A stretch of DNA of 64,000 nt from the NCBI GenBank assembly GCA_937941095.1, contig CALDYJ010000013.1, positions 1-64,000 of the forward strand, written 5' to 3'. Made by a program: the position numbers and the translations under genes. The notes beneath the pieces were generated by a model that ran no database searches, was not told the DNA's origin, and saw only the letters and a list, made by a program, of their open reading frames with translations. Positions 7,852 to 16,856 of this stretch are shown here, piece by piece. Origin of the DNA: an uncultured Saprospiraceae bacterium. Its GTDB lineage: Bacteria > Bacteroidota > Bacteroidia > Chitinophagales > Saprospiraceae. Numbering within the stretch: position 1 is the stretch's first letter; every line of letters begins with the position of its first letter.

Positions 7852-10023
7852 CTATGGTTTCATCTTACCTGCAAGGTCTAATAAAAAGGAATACTCCATC
7901 GCAGTTTCCTTGTATCGTTCAAAACGACCCGAAGCTCCACCGTGACCGGTATCCATGTTACAGTACATAAGCAATGGGTTTTTATCCGTTTTCATTTCTC
8001 TCAACTTTGCAACCCACTTTGCAGGCTCCCAATACTGTACTTGAGAATCATGAAGACCAGTAGTAACCATCATGGCAGGATAGTCTTTTGCTTCCACATT
8101 GTCGTAAGGAGAATATGATTTAATGTAATGGTAGTATTCTTCATTTTTAGGATTTCCCCATTCATCAAATTCACCAGTTGTTAAAGGAATGGTTTCATCC
8201 AGCATGGTAGTCACTACATCTACAAAGGGCACAGCCGCGATCACTCCTTTCCAAAGGTCAGGTCGCATGTTTACAACAGCTCCCATTAAAAGTCCGCCAG
8301 CAGATCCACCCATGCCGTATAGGTTTTCTTTACTGGTGTAATTATTACTAACCAGGTAATCACCACAATCAATAAAGTCATTGAAAGTGTTTTTCTTTTT
8401 CAAAAGTTTCCCGTTTTCGTACCAATGCCTGCCCATTTCTTCGCCGCCTCTGATGTGGGCAATCGCAAAAATGAAACCTCTGTCTAAAAGACTTAATCTC
8501 GGGCTACTAAAATAGGGATCCATACTTGATCCATAAGAACCATAACCATAAAGTAAACAAGGCGAAGTCCCATCCAGTTTTGTTCCTTTTTTATAGACTA
8601 AGGAAACAGGTATTTGGACACCATCTCTGCTTTTGACGTATAATCGTTCAGATTTGTAATTTTTACTATCGAAATCACCAATCACTTCTTGTTGCTTCAA
8701 TAAGGTCATTTCCTTAGTATTCATGTTGTAATCATAAGTACTGTTAGGAGTTGTCATGGAAGTGTAGCCAATTCTTAAAACGTCCGTATTGAAATCTGGA
8801 TTTGTTGAAGTATAGCTAAGGTAAGCTTCATCATCAAATTTGATGTAATGCTCTTTACCTTCATTCGGAATGATCCTTAAGTTTGTAATTCCTTTTATTC
8901 TTTCAGATAAAACCAAATGATCTTTAAATACGTCTGAGCCTTCTAATAAAACATCGTCTCTGTGAGGAATGAGTTCTTTCCAGTTTTTCAAACCAGTTGC
9001 ATTTTCTGGCGTTTCCATCATTCTGAAGTTTTTAGCTTCATGATTTGTTCTGATGTAAAACTTATCCCCAAAATGAGAAACAAAATATTCTAATTTGTTT
9101 TCATAATCCCTCGGATGGAAAACTTTAAATTCTCCTCCTGGATCATCTGCTTTTAAATACCTAAATTCCGAAGCCAGTGTTTGAAAAGAACCAATCATTA
9201 AATATTTTTTTGACCTTGTTTTCCAAACGTAGCAGCTGTAAGTATCATCTTTTTCATGAAAAATTAATTCATCTTTTGAAGGATCAGTTCCCAAGACATG
9301 ACGATAGATTTTATAAGCTCTAAGTGACTTATCTTTTACCGTATAAAAAATAGTTTTATTGTCATTACCCCAAGTGGCACCGCCAGTAGTATTTGGAATC
9401 TTCTCATCAAGTGTTTCACCTGTTTCTAGATTTTTAAATCTGATGGTATAGATTCTTCTACTCAAAGTATCTTCGCCATAGGCAAGCATTTTGTTGTCAG
9501 GGCTTACAGATCTTGAATTTACATTATAATAATCAAAGCCTTTTGCGAGTTCATTTACATCCAAGTAAATCTCTTCCTCAGCGCTTAATTCACCTTTTTT
9601 TCTAGAAAAAATGGGATACTCTTTTCCTTCTTCAAATTTCGTCATGTAATGGTAACCATTGTCTTTGTATGGCACTGACATGTCTGTTTGTTTGATTCGA
9701 CCTTTGATCTCTTCAAAAAGATCTTTTTGAAATGTTTTGGTATGCGCCATCATTTCTTCACGATACGAATTTTCAGCATTGAGGTGATCAACTACTTCTT
9801 GATCTTCTCTTTGATTCATCCAATAATAATTGTCGATTCTTTTATCGCCGTGGATGCTTAATTCTTTAGGAACTTTTTTTGCTGTCGGGGCAACAACGTC
9901 AACTTGTTGAAACATAATTGATTCTTTTTTTGTCGTGTTATTTTTTGTCGTGTTTTCTCCTGTACATGAGAAAACTAGTACGAAACTTAATGTTAATACT
10001 AGGAAATTTAAGCTTAGTTTCAT
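7852..10023 (-). CDS. ptrB: Oligopeptidase B-type S9A serine peptidase, lipoprotein
   Basis: A prolyl-oligopeptidase family enzyme that cuts short peptides, in oligopeptidase B usually after Lys or Arg. An N-terminal beta-propeller (about 80-430) precedes the alpha/beta-hydrolase domain. The triad is Ser574 in GGSAGG, Asp659 in TGLHDSQV and His694 in DTGHGG. The run from GMGGSAGG to LTTGEFDEWGNP is typical of oligopeptidase B. The N-terminus MKLSLNFLVLTLSFVLVFSC ends in a Cys that fits a lipobox, so the enzyme is probably anchored in the periplasm, unlike the cytosolic E. coli enzyme. It is monocistronic. Confidence 0.93.
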   Translation of the reverse strand: MKLSLNFLVLTLSFVLVFSCTGENTTKNNTTKKESIMFQQVDVVAPTAKKVPKELSIHGDKRIDNYYWMNQREDQEVVDHLNAENSYREEMMAHTKTFQKDLFEEIKGRIKQTDMSVPYKDNGYHYMTKFEEGKEYPIFSRKKGELSAEEEIYLDVNELAKGFDYYNVNSRSVSPDNKMLAYGEDTLSRRIYTIRFKNLETGETLDEKIPNTTGGATWGNDNKTIFYTVKDKSLRAYKIYRHVLGTDPSKDELIFHEKDDTYSCYVWKTRSKKYLMIGSFQTLASEFRYLKADDPGGEFKVFHPRDYENKLEYFVSHFGDKFYIRTNHEAKNFRMMETPENATGLKNWKELIPHRDDVLLEGSDVFKDHLVLSERIKGITNLRIIPNEGKEHYIKFDDEAYLSYTSTNPDFNTDVLRIGYTSMTTPNSTYDYNMNTKEMTLLKQQEVIGDFDSKNYKSERLYVKSRDGVQIPVSLVYKKGTKLDGTSPCLLYGYGSYGSSMDPYFSSPRLSLLDRGFIFAIAHIRGGEEMGRHWYENGKLLKKKNTFNDFIDCGDYLVSNNYTSKENLYGMGGSAGGLLMGAVVNMRPDLWKGVIAAVPFVDVVTTMLDETIPLTTGEFDEWGNPKNEEYYHYIKSYSPYDNVEAKDYPAMMVTTGLHDSQVQYWEPAKWVAKLREMKTDKNPLLMYCNMDTGHGGASGRFERYKETAMEYSFLLDLAGKMKP

Positions 10024-10169
10024 TTTTTATTTTTAGAGCTGTTTTGGGAAAGTTTAAATATATGAATTTGTAAATAAAAATTAGTTAATGGCAATTCAAT
10101 CTGCCAATATCTGTTTTGCTATTAATAAATAATAAATTATTATTTTACACTAGTAAATACACAGGTCTG

Positions 10170-11303
10170 ATGAGAATAATCTTAATATCTTTTCTTTTGA
10201 ACCTCATTTGGGGTATAGCATTTGGCCAAAATAATCAAACAGGATCTAAATTGATTGACAGCCTAATCTATACTACCTATCGGAGTCAAACTGGGGAAGT
10301 GTACGATGTTTTCTATAAAACATTCATTCATCAAAAAAACAAAAAAGAAGTATTGCACAGCTCTAAGTTTTGGCACGAAAGGAGACTAAAAGCCAAAACA
10401 ATTTACATTTACGATGCACAAGGAAGAATTCTTCAGGAAGAACAAATTAACCTAGAGGAGGATAAACTAGACATAAAAAAACAATCATATGATCCAATAT
10501 CAGGATTGCTGGCTTCTGAAAGTGAAACTCAAATGCAGAATGAAAAGTTAGTTTATGAATATCAAGCAGCTATGACATATGAAGATAACAGACTGATATC
10601 AATAGTTTCTTCTTCTACTCATAATGATGCTAAAGTAGATTTAATAAGAGATGAAGAAGGAAGGTTAATAGAAATTGCGAACACTTTAACAAATAAAGGC
10701 AGCATTGAAGAAAAAGTTTACTCAAAGAAATTTGAATATGTGCAAGGTCAAGTGCTTCCTCACTTACTAGTTTCAAAGCATCCAAGCTTCAATGTCAATA
10801 CTTATTATAAATTTGATTTTAATAAGGAAAGCCAAATAGTTTCTTTTCAGCAATATTCAATTTTACCAAGTTCAGAGGAAAGAAAAATCGCAATGAATTT
10901 AACTTATGCATATAATGAAAGTGGTTTGCTTGAACGTATCGAAAACGATCTCGGAGAAGAAACTGTACTTGCGGAATTTCATTTCGCCTCAAATGGCTTG
11001 ATCGAAATTTATACAAATAAGCAATTTAAAAATGGAGAATTGACAGCTTCGAGAAAATGGGAATATACTTATGATTCAACAAATCAAATGCAAATTGCTG
11101 ATAATGCCTTTTTGCATCAAACCTTGCCAGTTAAAATATTTCATAAACACCCAAGCATAGAAAGTATCGTAAGTGAAAAATACCTTAATTTCGGAGAAAA
11201 AGATCACTTTGTTCTTAATAAAATTCCATCCAAGTGTACTGGATATGAGCAAAATCTTTCAACTTCCGAATGGATGAAAACTTTTGAACTGGAAATTTAC
11301 TAA
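10170..11303 (+). CDS. Secreted protein with YD-like repeats, function unknown
   Basis: A 377-residue exported protein. I start it at ATG 10170, which gives a clean signal peptide (1-20, ending IAFGQ). A TTG at 10116 would add an unlikely 18-residue leader. The body has repeated Tyr/Asp-Gly patterns such as IYDAQGRILQEE, IRDEEGRLIEIA and YNESGLLERIE. They resemble the YD or RHS-like strand repeats found in many Bacteroidota surface proteins, but they are irregular here. No catalytic motif or type IX sorting domain is visible. It stands alone between minus-strand genes. Confidence 0.7.
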   Translation: MRIILISFLLNLIWGIAFGQNNQTGSKLIDSLIYTTYRSQTGEVYDVFYKTFIHQKNKKEVLHSSKFWHERRLKAKTIYIYDAQGRILQEEQINLEEDKLDIKKQSYDPISGLLASESETQMQNEKLVYEYQAAMTYEDNRLISIVSSSTHNDAKVDLIRDEEGRLIEIANTLTNKGSIEEKVYSKKFEYVQGQVLPHLLVSKHPSFNVNTYYKFDFNKESQIVSFQQYSILPSSEERKIAMNLTYAYNESGLLERIENDLGEETVLAEFHFASNGLIEIYTNKQFKNGELTASRKWEYTYDSTNQMQIADNAFLHQTLPVKIFHKHPSIESIVSEKYLNFGEKDHFVLNKIPSKCTGYEQNLSTSEWMKTFELEIY

Positions 11304-11330
11304 ATGAAATAAGCTTGATCTTATACTACA

Positions 11331-12542
11331 TCAGACTAGTTTTTCAACACAAGCTTTTATCCTCCTAATCGCCTCTTTCAAATCTTCTTCTGAAGCTGCA
11401 TAAGAAAGTCTAAAACAACCTGGCGCACCGAAGGCAGAACCTGCGACAACAGCGACGTGGCAATTTTTTAAAAGATACATACAGAAATCACTGTCATTTT
11501 CTATCAGCTCGTCTCCATTTTTTTTATTTATGTAGTGGCTAATGTCAGGAAAAACATAAAAAGCTCCATCTGGCTTATTTACTTTAAAACCTGGAATGTC
11601 ATTTAAGCCATCGATGACCAATGATCTTCTTGCTCTAAATGCTTCTCTCATTTTATAGGTAGGACTCATGTCAGATAATAAGGCATGCGCTGCAGCTTTT
11701 TGTCCAAAAGCCGTAGCACCAGAAGTAAACTGGCCTTGCATTTTTGCACAAGCTTTCGCCACCCATTCTGGGGCACCCATGTAACCTAGTCTCCACCCAG
11801 TCATGGCAAAACCTTTGGCGAAACCATTGACTGTGATGGTACGATCTCTAACATTTTCAAAGGAACCAATGCTAATGTGATCACCTTTAAAGTTTATGTA
11901 TTCATAGATTTCATCAGATACAATTAAAAGGTCTTCATGAGCAGCAACCACATCTGCAATAGATTTTAATTCTTCTTTGGAATAAACAGAACCTGTAGGA
12001 TTACATGGTGATGAAAAAAGTATAAACCTAGTTTTATCTGTTATTGCTTCAGATAATTGAGCTGCGGTTATTTTGTAATCTTGGTCTATGCCTGCAAAAA
12101 CCGGTACAGGAATTCCGCCTCCAAGTTTTACAATTTCAAAATAAGATACCCAATAAGGAGTTAAGATAATGACCTCATCACCTTTGTTAAGTAAGGATAA
12201 GCTGAGGTTAGCGATGGATTGCTTCGCTCCATTAGAAACGACAATTTGATTGATGCCATAATCCAAATCATTGTCGCGCTTAAATTTGGTAGAAATTGCT
12301 TCTCTCAATTCTATTAGTCCTGGTACAGGGGTGTATTTGGTGTAACCTGCATCCAAGGCTTCTTTTGCAGCTTGCTTAATGTGTTCTGGGGTGTCAAAAT
12401 CAGGTTCACCTAAGCTTAGACTAATAACATTATGGCCTTGCCCACGCAAATCTCTCGCCATTTGGGCCATTGCTATGGTTGCTGATTCAGACATCCGCAT
12501 TAAACGGTCAGAAATGATAGCTTTAGGTGAAGTAACAGACAT
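11331..12542 (-). CDS. aspC: Aspartate aminotransferase-type PLP enzyme
   Basis: A class I PLP-dependent aminotransferase of the bacterial aspartate aminotransferase 1b type, moving amino groups between aspartate (or a related amino acid) and 2-oxoglutarate. It shows LSLGEPDFDTP (substrate loop), TKYTPVPG, Asn181 in SPCNPTG, Asp210 and Tyr213 in SDEIYEY, the Schiff-base Lys243 in NGFAKGFAMTGWR and Arg251. The carboxylate-binding Arg near FRLSYA is also present. Length (403) is normal for the family. Subgroup specificity, for example aspartate versus prephenate, cannot be settled by eye. It is monocistronic. Confidence 0.9.
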   Translation of the reverse strand: MSVTSPKAIISDRLMRMSESATIAMAQMARDLRGQGHNVISLSLGEPDFDTPEHIKQAAKEALDAGYTKYTPVPGLIELREAISTKFKRDNDLDYGINQIVVSNGAKQSIANLSLSLLNKGDEVIILTPYWVSYFEIVKLGGGIPVPVFAGIDQDYKITAAQLSEAITDKTRFILFSSPCNPTGSVYSKEELKSIADVVAAHEDLLIVSDEIYEYINFKGDHISIGSFENVRDRTITVNGFAKGFAMTGWRLGYMGAPEWVAKACAKMQGQFTSGATAFGQKAAAHALLSDMSPTYKMREAFRARRSLVIDGLNDIPGFKVNKPDGAFYVFPDISHYINKKNGDELIENDSDFCMYLLKNCHVAVVAGSAFGAPGCFRLSYAASEEDLKEAIRRIKACVEKLV

Positions 12543-12670
12543 GATTTTTATTTTCTTGTGTAAACGATAGCAAATACCTTAAGTTTCGGTCAAAAAATAC
12601 CTTACTTTTAAGGAATTATTTTCAGAGAGTTAATTTACAATTTCTTTTGATTTAAAAGCTAAAGTAAGGA

Positions 12671-14212
12671 ATGAAAGACAAACTTAATACACTTCGTAAA
12701 AAGGAAATCAAGGCAAAAGAGGGTGGAGGTATAGAAAGGATTAAAAAACAGCATGCTAAAGGCAAACTTTCTGCTAGAGAGCGGGTCCACTTATTGCTTG
12801 ATGCCAATTCATTTGAAGAAATAGGAATGTTGGTTACGCATAGAACCAAAGATTTTGGAATGGGGAAGCAAATCTTTTATGGAGATGGTGTGATCACAGG
12901 ATATGGAACTGTAGCGGGACGTCTTGTGTATGTTTTTGCCCAAGATTTTACGGTTTTTGGAGGTTCTCTTTCGGAAACACATGCTGAAAAGATTTGTAAA
13001 ATCATGGACTTAGCCTTGCAAAATGGAGCGCCTGTAATAGGCCTTAATGATTCAGGTGGAGCGAGAATACAAGAAGGAGTACGTTCTTTAGGAGGCTATG
13101 CAGATATTTTTTATAGAAATGTATTAGCCTCAGGTGTAGTGCCTCAAATTTCTGCGATCATGGGACCTTGTGCAGGTGGAGCGGTTTATTCTCCTGCTAT
13201 GACAGATTTTACGATAATGGTTGAGAATACTTCTTATATGTTTGTGACTGGGCCTAATGTTGTAAAAACGGTAACTAATGAAGTGGTAACAGCTGAAGAA
13301 CTTGGGGGCGCTTCCACACATTCTACAAAATCTGGCGTAACTCATTTAAGTACAGCAGACGATGTGGATTGCATCAACCACATTAAATCACTATTGAGTT
13401 ACATTCCTCAAAATGCAGAAGAAAAAACGCCAAGGATTCCATACGAATTAAGGGACGAAACCAGAGCACAATTAAGCAGCATAGTTCCTGAAAATGTAAA
13501 CCATCCTTATGATATGAGGGATGTTGTCAAAGGCATCGTAGATCAAGATACTTTTTTCGAAATTCATCCTGCTTACGCAGAAAATATAATTGTAGGTTTT
13601 GCCAGAATTGCGGGCAGATCAATTGGGATCATTGGTAATCAGCCGATGGCTTTGGCAGGCTGTTTAGATGTAGACAGTAGTAAAAAAGCGGCAAGATTCG
13701 TTAGGTTTTGCGATTGTTTTAATATCCCAATGATGGTATTGGTAGATGTCCCTGGATTTCTTCCAGGAACGAATCAAGAATGGAACGGCATCATTACCAA
13801 TGGAGCAAAGTTATTGTTTGCTTTTTCTGAAGCAACTGTCCCTAGAGTGACCTTGATTACAAGAAAAGCTTATGGTGGAGCTTACGATGTGATGAACTCT
13901 AAACACATTGGTGCAGACATGAATTATGCTTGGCCAAGTGCAGAAATAGCCGTTATGGGAGCTAAAGGGGCCAGTGAAATCATTTTCCGAAAGGAAATAA
14001 AAGCAGCTAAAGATCCAGCGAAAAAATTAGCAGAAAAGGAAAAGGATTATGCAAGCAAATTTGCTCATCCTTACCGAGCTGCAGAAAGAGGTTTTATTGA
14101 CGAGGTAATCAATCCAGATCAGACGAGAATAAAAATGATTAAAGCCTTTAATATGCTTCAAAACAAAGTAGCCAAACTTCCTAAGAAGAAGCATTCGAAT
14201 ATACCTTTGTGA
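12671..14212 (+). CDS. pccB: Acyl-CoA carboxylase beta (carboxyltransferase) subunit
   Basis: The carboxyltransferase subunit that moves a carboxyl group from biotin to propionyl-CoA or methylmalonyl-CoA. Its 513 residues start with the family pattern [13 protein letters not shown]. Two crotonase-fold halves follow. The first has [13 protein letters not shown] and [11 protein letters not shown]; the second has [28 protein letters not shown] and AYGGA-type CoA contacts. The C-terminus [15 protein letters not shown] is typical. No biotin carboxylase or biotin carrier gene lies nearby, so the partner subunits must be elsewhere. Propionyl-CoA carboxylase and methylmalonyl-CoA decarboxylase alpha cannot be separated by sequence alone. 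Confidence 0.9.
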   Translation: MKDKLNTLRKKEIKAKEGGGIERIKKQHAKGKLSARERVHLLLDANSFEEIGMLVTHRTKDFGMGKQIFYGDGVITGYGTVAGRLVYVFAQDFTVFGGSLSETHAEKICKIMDLALQNGAPVIGLNDSGGARIQEGVRSLGGYADIFYRNVLASGVVPQISAIMGPCAGGAVYSPAMTDFTIMVENTSYMFVTGPNVVKTVTNEVVTAEELGGASTHSTKSGVTHLSTADDVDCINHIKSLLSYIPQNAEEKTPRIPYELRDETRAQLSSIVPENVNHPYDMRDVVKGIVDQDTFFEIHPAYAENIIVGFARIAGRSIGIIGNQPMALAGCLDVDSSKKAARFVRFCDCFNIPMMVLVDVPGFLPGTNQEWNGIITNGAKLLFAFSEATVPRVTLITRKAYGGAYDVMNSKHIGADMNYAWPSAEIAVMGAKGASEIIFRKEIKAAKDPAKKLAEKEKDYASKFAHPYRAAERGFIDEVINPDQTRIKMIKAFNMLQNKVAKLPKKKHSNIPL

Positions 14213-14259
14213 TGCATGATTATTTAAAGAAAAAAGATGTACCAACATAGGGTTTTATA

Positions 14260-14868
14260 ATGAGCATAAAGTCATTTTTAAGTTTTATAACAATATCATT
14301 ACTTTTTAATGTGATGTCAGCGCAATCTCCATTTGAATTGGAATTAGAAAAACTTTTCATTGGACTCAACTTAGATAAAGGGATACATCCAATCTTAGAG
14401 GATCAGCGATTTGATTTTGACATTTCTACTACCATTATTCCAGGGCATGCCACAACAAAGTATGTCAACAAGTTAGCTCCAAAGTCTTTCGACCTTATTC
14501 CTAACAATGCCAAAGCCTTGAGCCTTAGTCTAAGTGAAGGAATAGATCCATATAAATCCTATGAAATTGAACTTGTCTTAGCCTTTGAAAGTAAGGAAGA
14601 TATGGATAAAACTTATGATGAAATAAAAGACCATTTACTAAAATTTGGGCAAATTGTAAATTCCCTAAATTCAGATGAAGAAGTTGATTTGAAAGATAAC
14701 AACACGAATTATGATTGGATAAGTGAAAAACTGATTTCTTTTCCAGTTTTGAACATATACAGCATTAGCAATAAGCGTCTTAAAAAAGATCAACAATATG
14801 AGCACAACATGGTTTTAAAGTATCTAAACATGTTAAACTTACCACAGGGATTTCCTTCCAAGCAATAA
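14260..14868 (+). CDS. Small secreted protein, function unknown
   Basis: A 202-residue protein with a signal peptide (1-21, ending VMSAQ), followed by a polar, acidic body with no Cys and no recognisable motif. It begins 47 bp after the carboxylase gene on the same strand and may share its transcript. I do not recognise a family. The alternation ISTTIIPGH..TKYVNKLAP suggests mixed alpha/beta structure. Likely periplasmic or extracellular; no function is proposed. Confidence 0.65.
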   Translation: MSIKSFLSFITISLLFNVMSAQSPFELELEKLFIGLNLDKGIHPILEDQRFDFDISTTIIPGHATTKYVNKLAPKSFDLIPNNAKALSLSLSEGIDPYKSYEIELVLAFESKEDMDKTYDEIKDHLLKFGQIVNSLNSDEEVDLKDNNTNYDWISEKLISFPVLNIYSISNKRLKKDQQYEHNMVLKYLNMLNLPQGFPSKQ

Positions 14869-14946
14869 TGTCTTGTGAGATTTAATCTAAGTAATATTGA
14901 GCAATACAAACAGCAATCAATAAGAAAACGTTTAAGCAAATAAATA

Positions 14947-14976
14947 TTGCAATCTTCCGTTTTAAATGTAATTTTG
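14947..14976 (+). promoter_or_regulatory. Bacteroidota promoter TTG-N19-TAATTTTG for porP/sprF
   Basis: A TTG -33 element (14947-14949), a 19-bp spacer and a perfect TAnnTTTG -7 element (TAATTTTG, 14969-14976) lie just upstream of the ATG at 14992. The spacing matches the consensus known for Bacteroides and Flavobacterium primary sigma factors. Transcription would start near 14983, leaving a leader of about 9 nt. Confidence 0.75.
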
Positions 14977-14991
14977 CGCAAAATAGTTAGA

Positions 14992-16041
14992 ATGACGAGA
15001 TTTTTGTATTTACTTGTTTTTATGGGTTTAAGCCTTGCTTTGCAAGCCCAGGATCGTCATTTTTCACAATTTTATTCCGCACCACTAAATCTTAACCCAG
15101 CTCTTACAGGAGCATTTGATGCAAAATACCGTATTGGCTTGATTAACAGAGATCAATGGAGATCTGTATTAGAGCATCCTTACAAAACTTTTGCGGCTAC
15201 TTTAGAGGTTAAATTTGGTTTAAAAGATTTCTTTAAAATATTAAGTAAGGATAAGGTCGCTGTGGGATTAATGTTTTATTCAGATAAGGTTGAAGGCGTA
15301 GAATTCAATACCAATCAAATGTCTCTGTCTATAGCTTATCACAAAGTCATGGACAAAGCTGGAAAAAGTTTTTTAACCCTAGGCATCCAAGCTGGTCTTG
15401 CACAGCGAAACATCAATTTTCTTGATTTATATTTTGATGATCAATTTAACGAAATCGATGCCTTTAATCTTCCAACTAATGAATTGTTACCTGGAAATAA
15501 TTTTTCGTTCGGAGATTATGCCATTGGTTTAAATTATACTGCAAAGCTTACAAAAAAATGGAGACTCTTTGCAGGTGGAGCCATGAATCATATTTTTGAA
15601 CCTAACATTTCTTTTTACGAAAATAACGTTGGTGATCGATTGGATGAATTTTTACAAAGAACCTACACGGCGCATGCAGGATTTAATTTTTTGATGTTTG
15701 ATGGCCTAACTTTAAGTCCTAGGGTTTTAATGATGCTCCAGGGACCACATTTTGAAATGAATGCGGGAACGAATGTCAGAATATCCTTATCGACTTACGA
15801 TGGTTCCGCCTTACATGTTGGCGCCTTCGGAAGAGTTGCTAAAGATGATCTAAATGGCTTAGGTTTTGACGCCTTGGTTGCTATGGCTGGAATAGAACTA
15901 GGTGGCTTTCTTTTAGGCTTAAGCTATGATGTCAACTTAAACGCGCTCGCTAATTATAACACTGCTCAAGGATCTTTCGAGATTTCCGTGGCCTATTTAG
16001 GAGAATACGATAACGAAACCATTCTTTGTCCAAAGTTTTAA
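14992..16041 (+). CDS. PorP/SprF family type IX secretion membrane protein
   Basis: An outer-membrane barrel of the PorP/SprF family, which works with the type IX secretion and gliding machinery or its surface adhesins. A signal peptide (ending LALQAQ) leads into DRHFSQFYSAPLNLNPALTG, the N-terminal family signature, then amphipathic strands to the end. ATG 14992 is preferred over an upstream TTG at 14947, because that TTG is the -33 element of a strong promoter. No SprE, adhesin or OmpA-like partner is adjacent. Such orphan copies are common, and each probably pairs with a particular secreted partner. Confidence 0.9.
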   Translation: MTRFLYLLVFMGLSLALQAQDRHFSQFYSAPLNLNPALTGAFDAKYRIGLINRDQWRSVLEHPYKTFAATLEVKFGLKDFFKILSKDKVAVGLMFYSDKVEGVEFNTNQMSLSIAYHKVMDKAGKSFLTLGIQAGLAQRNINFLDLYFDDQFNEIDAFNLPTNELLPGNNFSFGDYAIGLNYTAKLTKKWRLFAGGAMNHIFEPNISFYENNVGDRLDEFLQRTYTAHAGFNFLMFDGLTLSPRVLMMLQGPHFEMNAGTNVRISLSTYDGSALHVGAFGRVAKDDLNGLGFDALVAMAGIELGGFLLGLSYDVNLNALANYNTAQGSFEISVAYLGEYDNETILCPKF

Positions 16042-16166
16042 TTCAATTAGATTATTAGCCAATGTGACTATTAGTTAATGTGGCAATTGCATGAAACTTT
16101 GCGCACCATGTGGCTTTGTATATGGTTCGAAAATGCAAAGCTAGTGCTAAACAATCAACATGCAAG

Positions 16167-16856
16167 TTAGGCCAATAATTCCTTCACCAATTCCGGTAAT
16201 CCCAGCCCAGCTTTTTTCTTAATTAATTTTAATTGGCTTGCACCTTGCAGCTCATGATTAATCTGAGGATTTGGATCTACGTAATAAATATCCGTATTCG
16301 GGAGAGCATAAGCTGTTAAACTTGCCGCCGGGTAAACTTGCATAGAAGTACCAACGATGATGATCAAATCCGCCTCCGAAACTAAAGTGATACCCGTTTC
16401 TAACATTGGCACCATTTCTCCAAACCAAACAATGTGAGGCCTTAGTTGGCCACCATCAGGAGCCATATCCCCAACTAAGATGTCTTTTCGACATTCGAAA
16501 ATGTTGTGATTGTCCTTCAAAGATCTTGATTTTAACAATTCCCCATGTAGGTGAACGACATGCCTAGAACCTGCTCTTTCATGTAAATCGTCTACGTTTT
16601 GAGTGACTATGCTTACCTCATATTTTTGTTCAAGTGCAACTAGCGCATAATGTCCTGCATTGGGTTCTACTTCCAATAATTGTCTCCGCCTTTGATTGTA
16701 AAAATCTAATACCAAAGTAGGATTAGCTTCAAAACCAGCAAAGCTTGCCACTTCTTGAATGCTATGTCCTTCCCAAAGTCCATCCGCACCTCTAAAAGTA
16801 TTTATCCCACTCTCTTGGCTAATGCCAGCTCCGCTTAGTACAACTATTTTTTTCAT
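16167..16856 (-). CDS. cobB: Sir2-type NAD-dependent protein deacylase
   Basis: A class III sirtuin that removes acyl groups from lysine using NAD+, releasing nicotinamide. Visible motifs are GAGISQESGINTFRG (NAD binding), TQNVDDLHERAG, the catalytic His in VVHLHGE, GTSMQVYPA and the acyl-pocket Tyr/Arg pair in FYNQRRR, which favours succinyl or other acidic acyl groups. The four zinc Cys are absent; only one Cys is present in the zinc-lobe region. It starts in the last codon of nnr with an ATGA overlap, so the two are translationally coupled. Confidence 0.92.
   Translation of the reverse strand: MKKIVVLSGAGISQESGINTFRGADGLWEGHSIQEVASFAGFEANPTLVLDFYNQRRRQLLEVEPNAGHYALVALEQKYEVSIVTQNVDDLHERAGSRHVVHLHGELLKSRSLKDNHNIFECRKDILVGDMAPDGGQLRPHIVWFGEMVPMLETGITLVSEADLIIIVGTSMQVYPAASLTAYALPNTDIYYVDPNPQINHELQGASQLKLIKKKAGLGLPELVKELLA

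Noticed and set aside
10116-10169. TTG start at 10116 for the YD-like secreted protein
   Set aside because: It would put 18 polar and mixed residues before the signal peptide that starts at ATG 10170.
16050-16166. Imperfect direct repeat (ATTAGCCAATGTG and ATTAGTTAATGTG) between convergent genes
   Set aside because: It is short and imperfect, and it forms no hairpin with a T tract; no clear role.
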